Assembly: GCA_964402955.1 (NCBI GenBank)
Contig: CAYOEZ010000041.1
Location: forward strand, 1 to 25,749
Source of the DNA: CAYOEZ01 sp964402955
GTDB lineage: Bacteria; Chloroflexota; DTOL01; DAOUCN01
Length of the DNA: 25,749 nucleotides
Direction of reading: 5' to 3'
Positions within the stretch are counted from its first letter, which is position 1. Each line of letters opens with the position of its first letter. The position numbers and the translations under genes were made by a program. A model generated the notes under the pieces. It had not been told where the DNA came from, ran no database searches, and saw nothing but the letters and a program-made list of their open reading frames with translations. This document shows, piece by piece, positions 20,918 to 25,749 of the stretch.

Positions 20918-22768
20918 ATGAACAGACACTTACCGAATCGTTGGCTGGCTCTTGCCAGCATTGTCATCATCGTACTCGGCCTGCTGTTGCCGGCAAGCGC
21001 CCCACAAACGGCTGAGGCTGTTGCCAAGCCCGAGTTGAAGCGCGCCCTGCTCGGAACTGTACGTGTGGCCGTCGCCATTGACACGGAAAAGGATACCTAT
21101 TCGACAGGGTCGGGGACCGTCTTGACCGCCGACGGATACATCCTCACCAACTACCACGTCATGGGCGACATCGCCAAGGCCAAGCTGTACAATAGCAAAG
21201 GGATCGCCTTCATCGCCGTCAACCCGCCCGATCTCAAGAGCCTGCCCACCTGGCTCTATCAGGCGACGCTGGTCAAAGGCGATCCCAAGATTGACCTGGC
21301 CGTGCTCAAGGTGACCGCGGCCTTCAAGGGCGGCCCGCTGCCAAAGAGCCTGGGGCTGACGCCGATCCCACTCGGCGATTCCGACCTGGTCGAGATCGGC
21401 GACCCTGTGCACGTTGTGGGCTATCCCGGAATCGGCGGCGACTCGGTCACCTACACTAGCGGTACCATTGCCGGCTTTCTGGACGAAGACAGCGACAGGA
21501 AGATCGACTGGCTCAAGACCGACGCAGAAGTCAACCACGGCAACTCAGGCGGCCTGACGATCAACGACGCCGGCGAAATGATTGGCATCCCCACCGCCGG
21601 CGTTGCCGACGCAGCGTCTGCCGGCAAGATCAGCCTCATCCGTCCCGTCAACCGCGCCCTGGCTCTGATCAAGAGCGCGGTCGTGCAGAACGGCAGCGCC
21701 GCCGACGCCCCATCGGGCGACAAGACAACAAAAGGCAGCACGGCACAGATCACGAAATTCGTCTTCTCTGACAGCGTCGCCGCCAATAACCGGCCCGGCA
21801 AAGCCGCCACCAACTTCGCCGCCGGAACGCAGACCATCTATGCAGCATTCGACTACACCGGCTTTGCCAACGGGCAGAGCTTTCAGGCTGCATGGGTGCG
21901 CGACGGCAAGAATGACATCGTTAATGCGCTTGACTGGGACGCCGGCGCAAGCGGATCATACTGGGTCAGCATCACCAACAAGAATGGCGTGAGCGCAGGA
22001 ACGTACGATCTGACGATCGCGCTTGACGGCGCGCAACTCTACAAGGCGCGCATGTCTGTTGGCGTGCAACCCACGCCCACAACGACCTCCAGCAACCGTT
22101 TCGGAGCGCCGGTATTCGCCGAAGGCGTCACGGCGGCCAACGACCCGCTCAGCCCCCACACGCGCGGCGAGTCATTCGCCGACGGAACCACGCAGTTGTA
22201 TGCATTCTCCGACTACAAGGGCATGGAAGACGGCCTGCCCTGGAGCAGCGTCTGGTATGTGGACGGCGAAGAGGTGCTGCGCAAGGACAACAACTGGAAG
22301 TGGGGCACAACAGGCTCTTTCTGGGTCAGCGTCGCCAACAAGGGCGGCTTGCCCAACGGCCAGTACAGGCTCGAGCTCTATATCTCTGGCAAGCTCGTGG
22401 CTCAGGGAGAAACCAGCATGGGCAGCGGCGGAGCGCCGCTTGCCAGCGGCGGCGACAGCGTGCAGGTCATCGGTACCATCGTGGACGCCGACACCAAACG
22501 CCCCATCAAGGGGGCAACCTTCCTGGTGCTCAACCCCGGAGTGGATGTCCAGTCATTCCTGGACAACGGCACCGAGGACGATATCTTCGGAGGAGGAGAC
22601 GCGGACAGCAAGGGCCAATTCAGCGTCGACGTCCCATTGGTGCGCGGCGAAACGTATGGCTTGGTTGTTGCCGCCAAGAACTACCAGCCGGCCTACCGCG
22701 CCGAATACACAGTCGCCGACGACGCCGAATCGCCTCTCGAATTCGAGATCGAGTTGCAAAAGAGATAA
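20918..22768 (+). CDS. Secreted S1C (HtrA-like) serine protease with duplicated C-terminal domains
   Basis: 616 residues with a signal peptide (about 1-34, ending near AEA). The trypsin-like domain has the triad His80 (LTNYHV), Asp126 (KIDLAVLKV) and Ser210 (NHGNSGG), as in HtrA/DegP-type S1C enzymes. No PDZ domain follows. Instead, residues of about 283-385 and 393-505 are two copies of an unrecognised domain sharing GTQTIYAAFDY/GTTQLYAFSDY, AWVRDG/VWYVDG, GSYWVSITNK/GSFWVSVANK and GTYDLTI/GQYRLEL. A carboxypeptidase-regulatory-like beta domain (VIGTIVDADTKRPIKGA) ends the protein. It probably works outside the membrane as a quality-control or processing protease. It starts ten bases after the preceding gene. 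Confidence 0.87.
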   Translation: MNRHLPNRWLALASIVIIVLGLLLPASAPQTAEAVAKPELKRALLGTVRVAVAIDTEKDTYSTGSGTVLTADGYILTNYHVMGDIAKAKLYNSKGIAFIAVNPPDLKSLPTWLYQATLVKGDPKIDLAVLKVTAAFKGGPLPKSLGLTPIPLGDSDLVEIGDPVHVVGYPGIGGDSVTYTSGTIAGFLDEDSDRKIDWLKTDAEVNHGNSGGLTINDAGEMIGIPTAGVADAASAGKISLIRPVNRALALIKSAVVQNGSAADAPSGDKTTKGSTAQITKFVFSDSVAANNRPGKAATNFAAGTQTIYAAFDYTGFANGQSFQAAWVRDGKNDIVNALDWDAGASGSYWVSITNKNGVSAGTYDLTIALDGAQLYKARMSVGVQPTPTTTSSNRFGAPVFAEGVTAANDPLSPHTRGESFADGTTQLYAFSDYKGMEDGLPWSSVWYVDGEEVLRKDNNWKWGTTGSFWVSVANKGGLPNGQYRLELYISGKLVAQGETSMGSGGAPLASGGDSVQVIGTIVDADTKRPIKGATFLVLNPGVDVQSFLDNGTEDDIFGGGDADSKGQFSVDVPLVRGETYGLVVAAKNYQPAYRAEYTVADDAESPLEFEIELQKR

Positions 22769-22776
22769 CCTTTTCT

Positions 22777-23541
22777 CTAGCGCGACAGCCAGCCGCCGTC
22801 AACGTTGAGAATCATGCCGTGGCAGTAGTCCGAGGCCGCAGAGGCAAGGTAAACGACGGCGCCGCCCAGATCGCCCGGCGAACCCCAATGTCCGGCCGGG
22901 ATACGGGCAAGAATGCCGGGATTGCGGCTGGCGTCGTCGTGCAGCATCTGCGTATGATTGGTCAGGATGTAGCCGGGAGCGATGGCATTGACGTTCACCT
23001 TCTGTGCAGCCAACTCGTTGGCCATGGCGCGCGTTATCCCGGCCATGCCCGACTTGGCGGCAGCGTAGGATGGCACGCGAAGCCCCCCCTGGTAGGCCAG
23101 CATCGACGTCACGTTGATAATCTTGCCATGCCCCTGCGCAACGAAATGGCGACCCGCAGCCTGAGCAAGGAAGAAAGCCGCCTTCAGGTTGACCTGTAAA
23201 ACCACGTCCCAATCGACCTCTGTCAGCTCCAGCACGCTGGCGCGGCGCGTGATGCCGGCGTTGTTGACCAGAACATCCAGCCGTCCCGCCGTCTGCACAG
23301 CAGTCGCAACCAACTCGGCCAGCGTGGCGGGCGTCGCCGTGGCCAGATCGGTGTGCAGCCAGTAGAAGCGCCGGCCCAGTGCGCTGATGGCGGCACGCGT
23401 CTCAACCGGATCCGAACGATCGAGGGCCACGACATCGGCGCCCGCCTCCGCCAGAGCCAGCGCCATCCCCTGACCAATGCCCTGGTGTGTGCCCGTGACC
23501 ATGACGACGTGATTGTCGAGCCGGAAAAGATCGAGAATCAT
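22777..23541 (-). CDS. kduD: KduD-like short-chain dehydrogenase
   Basis: 254 residues of the classical SDR fold. The NAD-binding motif is VTGTHQGIGQG, NNAG lies in VLVNNAGI, and the catalytic Ser-Tyr-Lys set is in VTSMLAYQ and VPSYAAAKSG. The sequence around QGGLRVPSY, VNAIAPGY, NHTQ and IPAGHWGSPGDL closely follows 2-deoxy-D-gluconate 3-dehydrogenase (KduD), an enzyme of pectin/uronate breakdown. No other uronate genes are nearby, so the substrate is inferred from similarity. The ATG at 23539-23541 has AAGGAG at seven bases. It has its own promoter, divergent from that of the MATE gene. Confidence 0.85.
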   Translation of the reverse strand: MILDLFRLDNHVVMVTGTHQGIGQGMALALAEAGADVVALDRSDPVETRAAISALGRRFYWLHTDLATATPATLAELVATAVQTAGRLDVLVNNAGITRRASVLELTEVDWDVVLQVNLKAAFFLAQAAGRHFVAQGHGKIINVTSMLAYQGGLRVPSYAAAKSGMAGITRAMANELAAQKVNVNAIAPGYILTNHTQMLHDDASRNPGILARIPAGHWGSPGDLGGAVVYLASAASDYCHGMILNVDGGWLSR

Positions 23542-23572
23542 GCGCAATCTCCTTCATGTAGAGTGTGGCCGC

Positions 23573-23600
23573 ATTATAACACAAACGGGGACCGTCCCAA
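23573..23600 (-). promoter_or_regulatory. Promoter of the kduD-like gene
   Basis: On the minus strand TTGGGA (23595-23600) and consensus TATAAT (23573-23578) with a 16-base spacer, about 30 bases before the start codon. Confidence 0.6.
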
Positions 23601-23612
23601 TGGCGCGTGCGC

Positions 23613-23641
23613 GTGACAATGGCCGGTGTGTGTGCTAGAAT
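23613..23641 (+). promoter_or_regulatory. Promoter of the MATE transporter gene
   Basis: GTGACA (23613-23618) and TAGAAT (23636-23641) with a 17-base spacer. The predicted start near 23648 lies after the upstream ATG codons of the frame, which supports translation from 23718. Confidence 0.6.
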
Positions 23642-23717
23642 GCTGCCGGATACGACTGAAGACAAACGGGGAAGGCATTTGCGACGAACGGCAACAGACA
23701 CAGAAGAGATAAGAGGC

Positions 23718-25130
23718 ATGTCCGCAGCCGGCGTGGCGCTTGAGGCCGGCGCGGAACAGCTTGCGCAGGTCACGGCCTCAGAGCAGGCCGCCGTGGCAGA
23801 GGCCGATCTGGATTCACAGCGGCACGTCGTTGAGCTGGCAATGCCAGCCGTCGGCGAGCAAATGCTAAACATGATGGTTGGCGTGGTCGACACCTTTCTC
23901 GTCGGGCACCTGGGCGCCTCATCACTAGCCGGAGTGGGCCTCAGCAACAATATCGTCATGCTGGCCACCACCTTTTTTGCAGCCGTGGCAACCGGCACGA
24001 CCGCCCTCGTTGCCCGCCATATTGGCGCCAGAGAACCCAGGCTCGCCAATCGCATCATGCACCAGTCGCTGCTCATCAGTGTGATGCTCGGCATCGTCAT
24101 CTCGATCATGTGCTTCTTCGGCGCCGACTTCTCCATGCGCATCATGGGCGCCCAAGGCGACGTGATTGGCCTGGGCAGCAGCTACTTGCAGATTGTGTCT
24201 ATCAGTCTGCTTGCCAGCTCATTCATGTTTGTCGGCAATGCTGCTCTGCGTGGCTCAGGCGACACTAAGACGCCCATGCAGGTGATGGCGGTTGTCAACG
24301 TCGTCAACATCATCGTCGCCTACGTCCTGATCAACGGACTTGGCCCATTCCCTGCGCTGGGGGTCGTCGGCTCCGCTCTGGGCGCCGCCATCGGGCGCAG
24401 CGCGGGGGCTATCATCGTTCTCCTGCTCCTGCTCAGGGGTAAAGCCCATCTGCATATCACGGCTCAAGAGCTGCACATCGACGTCCCGCAACTCAAGCGC
24501 ATCATCAACGTCGGTCTGCCCGCAGGCGTCGAGCTGCTCATCATGCGCGTTGGCATGACCGTTTTCGCGGCCACTGTCGCCAGCCTTGGCACGATTGCCT
24601 ATGCTGCACACCAGGTCGTCATGACCAGCGAGTCTCTCTCATTCCAGCCCGGATTTGGCTTTGGCGTTGCGGCTTCTACCCTGATGGGCCAGGGATTGGG
24701 GGCGAAGAACCCGCGCCGGGCTGAACGCAGCGCCCTGACGGCCCTCCGCCTGGCGATGATCGTGATGTCCGTCATGGGCGTCTTGTTCTTCCTCTTCCCC
24801 CGCCAGTTCATGACGATCTTTACCAACGATGAACAGGTGATCGCCATGGGCATCATGCCGCTGCGTCTGATCGCCCTGGCGCAACCCTTCCTGGCGATGA
24901 CAATGGTGCTGTCGGGGGCGTTGCGCGGCGCCGGCGACACACGCGGCCCCTTGCTCGTCACGACGTTGGGTATCTGGTGCATTCGCCTTCCGCTCGCGTT
25001 CGTCCTGGTGCGGATGACGTCACTGGGGCTTGTTGCAGCGTGGATAACCATGATCGTTGATCAATTAGTGCGCTCTACCTTCTTTTTGATCCGCTTCCGC
25101 TCCGGCCGCTGGAAGAACGTCAAGGTGTGA
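23718..25130 (+). CDS. MATE-family efflux transporter
   Basis: About 470 residues with twelve predicted helices in two related halves. MATE proteins export drugs or metabolites in exchange for Na+ or H+. Visible family motifs include MPAVGEQMLNMMVGVVDTFL in the first helix region, GNAALRGSGDTKTPM in the first half and SGALRGAGDTRGPL at the matching place in the second, a clear sign of the internal duplication. An N-terminal extension of about 40 residues rich in Ala and Glu precedes helix 1. The ATG at 23718 has AGAAGAG/AAGAGG upstream; earlier in-frame starts lie before the predicted transcription start. The substrate cannot be told. Confidence 0.92.
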   Translation: MSAAGVALEAGAEQLAQVTASEQAAVAEADLDSQRHVVELAMPAVGEQMLNMMVGVVDTFLVGHLGASSLAGVGLSNNIVMLATTFFAAVATGTTALVARHIGAREPRLANRIMHQSLLISVMLGIVISIMCFFGADFSMRIMGAQGDVIGLGSSYLQIVSISLLASSFMFVGNAALRGSGDTKTPMQVMAVVNVVNIIVAYVLINGLGPFPALGVVGSALGAAIGRSAGAIIVLLLLLRGKAHLHITAQELHIDVPQLKRIINVGLPAGVELLIMRVGMTVFAATVASLGTIAYAAHQVVMTSESLSFQPGFGFGVAASTLMGQGLGAKNPRRAERSALTALRLAMIVMSVMGVLFFLFPRQFMTIFTNDEQVIAMGIMPLRLIALAQPFLAMTMVLSGALRGAGDTRGPLLVTTLGIWCIRLPLAFVLVRMTSLGLVAAWITMIVDQLVRSTFFLIRFRSGRWKNVKV

Positions 25131-25131
25131 G

Positions 25132-25209
25132 GGGGAGACGCGAAGACGCGGTGACAATGACTGGACATGTCACCGCGTCACCGCGTCACCCCCATCACCC
25201 CGTCTCCCC
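25132..25209. terminator. Nested hairpin between convergent genes, possible bidirectional terminator
   Basis: GACGCGGTGACA (25145-25156) / TGTCACCGCGTC (25168-25179) is enclosed by GGGGAGACG (25132-25140) / CGTCTCCCC (25201-25209). CACCGCGT is repeated in tandem inside. There is no T-run. It lies exactly between the MATE stop and the convergent zinc-ribbon stop. Confidence 0.5.
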
Positions 25210-25210
25210 A

Positions 25211-25477
25211 TCACTTCACAGCGTCCTTCGCCGCCTGGCGTTCGGCCATGATGCGATTGTAGGTTTCTTCACCCACACATTCCTTTGCCGCGGCGCACCA
25301 GTCAAGACAGGTGGCGCCTTGCATACGCACAACGACGCCGCCGCACGTCGGGCAGTGCGTCATCGCCTCAAACGACCATATCTCAACCTCTGCGCCACAA
25401 TGGATGCACGCCACGTCCTCCGGAACCGGTTGGCGAATCAGTTTGCTGCCAGGACAGTTGTCCCACGTTAGCGTCAT
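25211..25477 (-). CDS. Small zinc-ribbon protein of unknown function
   Basis: 88 residues with two CxxC pairs, CIHCGAEVE and HCPTCGG, forming a zinc ribbon, then a conserved tail TCLDWCAAAKECVGEETYN with two further pairs of cysteines. The N-terminal WDNCPGSKLIRQPVPE and the CLDWC...AKECVG tail recur in small proteins of anaerobic bacteria and archaea, some labelled phosphohydrolase without evidence. No function is established from sequence. The ATG at 25475-25477 follows AAGGAG at six bases and a good promoter. It is monocistronic in this window. Confidence 0.8.
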   Translation of the reverse strand: MTLTWDNCPGSKLIRQPVPEDVACIHCGAEVEIWSFEAMTHCPTCGGVVVRMQGATCLDWCAAAKECVGEETYNRIMAERQAAKDAVK

Positions 25478-25500
25478 ACTTTGCTCCTTTTTGCGATGAT

Positions 25501-25529
25501 AAAATACAACATCTTCCGCCCCATGTCAA
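25501..25529 (-). promoter_or_regulatory. Promoter of the zinc-ribbon gene
   Basis: On the minus strand consensus TTGACA (25524-25529) and TATTTT (25501-25506) with a 17-base spacer, about 25 bases before the start codon. Confidence 0.65.
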
Positions 25530-25619
25530 GTCATCAGGCGCGCAGCTTTACACTCACATTGCATACATGCTGACACCTAAGAAACTTACTTTCGGGATTC
25601 GTTGACTCATGGAAGAATC

Positions 25620-25749
25620 TCACTCTGGGTTTTTCCGGACTGCATGCATCTTCCAGATGTGATCCAACTGCGTTTCGATCTTGTTATGTAGCTTCACGGG
25701 ATTTAGCGTCAGGTAGATTTCTTGCAGCTTCTGCTTTCTGTCTGCACCC
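25620..25749 (-). CDS. C-terminal end of a possible DDE-type transposase (partial)
   Basis: An open frame enters from the right edge and ends at a TGA at 25620-25622 after 42 codons. The end of the translation, LQEIYLTLNPVKLHNKIETQ followed by LDHIWKM, resembles the C-terminal helix region of integrase-core transposases, which often have an 'LNPv-L...i-...L--LW' pattern. The DNA here is AT-richer than its surroundings. The catalytic part is outside the window, and no inverted repeat end was identified between 25530 and 25620. Confidence 0.4.
   Translation of the reverse strand, partial: GADRKQKLQEIYLTLNPVKLHNKIETQLDHIWKMHAVRKNPE

Noticed and set aside
25168..25200. Tandem CACCGCGT repeats as a CRISPR-like array
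   Set aside because: Only two or three short units with no spacers; they are part of a hairpin between convergent genes.

Overview
The window is GC-rich, densely packed bacterial DNA with short intergenic gaps. The best taxonomic guess is a Chloroflexota lineage of the Anaerolineae/Caldilineae kind. This rests on a tryptophan T-box leader outside the Firmicutes, a TrpB2-type tryptophan synthase beta, a GT39-like membrane protein with duplicated C-terminal beta-rich domains, duplicated bacterial PH domains and many dispersed palindromic repeats. No rRNA, tRNA or CRISPR array was seen. The taxonomic call is inference.

Layout. (1) 1-3061, minus strand: the start of an OmpR-type response regulator preceded by a VapBC/Phd-type toxin-antitoxin pair with its own promoter and palindromic operator, then a DUF92 membrane protein and a duplicated membrane-PH protein. 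(2) 3063-5501, plus: a GT39-like membrane glycosyltransferase whose start codon is one base from that of the divergent PH gene and whose coding region carries an in-frame palindromic insert. (3) 5502-8432: a repeat-rich stretch. A stand-alone trpB2 gene, preceded by a promoter, T-box riboswitch and terminator, lies between two direct copies of a ~150 bp MITE-like element. It is followed by a second palindromic element and then the trpS promoter. (4) 8433-10274, plus: trpS and a CPBP-family membrane protease. (5) 10285-12808, minus: a probable operon of a YhhQ-type queuosine-precursor transporter (with a terminator-like hairpin in its leader), a TlpA-like thioredoxin, a divergent Lgt-like membrane protein and a LuxR-type regulator with a degenerate receiver. 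(6) 13153-19214, minus: a DUF485 small protein, a VC_2705/ActP-like sodium:solute symporter and a very large signalling protein that joins a PHP phosphoesterase to an extracellular sCache sensor, two PAS domains, a CBS pair and a DUF294 nucleotidyltransferase. (7) 19438-22768, plus: a PrsW-like protein, a membrane-anchored protein and a secreted S1C serine protease with duplicated C-terminal domains. (8) 22777-25477: a KduD-like dehydrogenase (minus), a MATE transporter (plus) and a small zinc-ribbon protein (minus). (9) The right edge holds what may be the C-terminal end of a transposase.

The most unusual items are the PHP-sCache-PAS-CBS-DUF294 fusion beside its symporter, the TlpA/Lgt-like/pseudo-receiver operon, the PrsW-like/anchored-protein/S1C-protease operon, and the T-box-trpB2 unit bracketed by MITE-like repeats. 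Promoters listed are matches to sigma-70 type hexamers read by eye. Domain borders are estimates from reading the translations.
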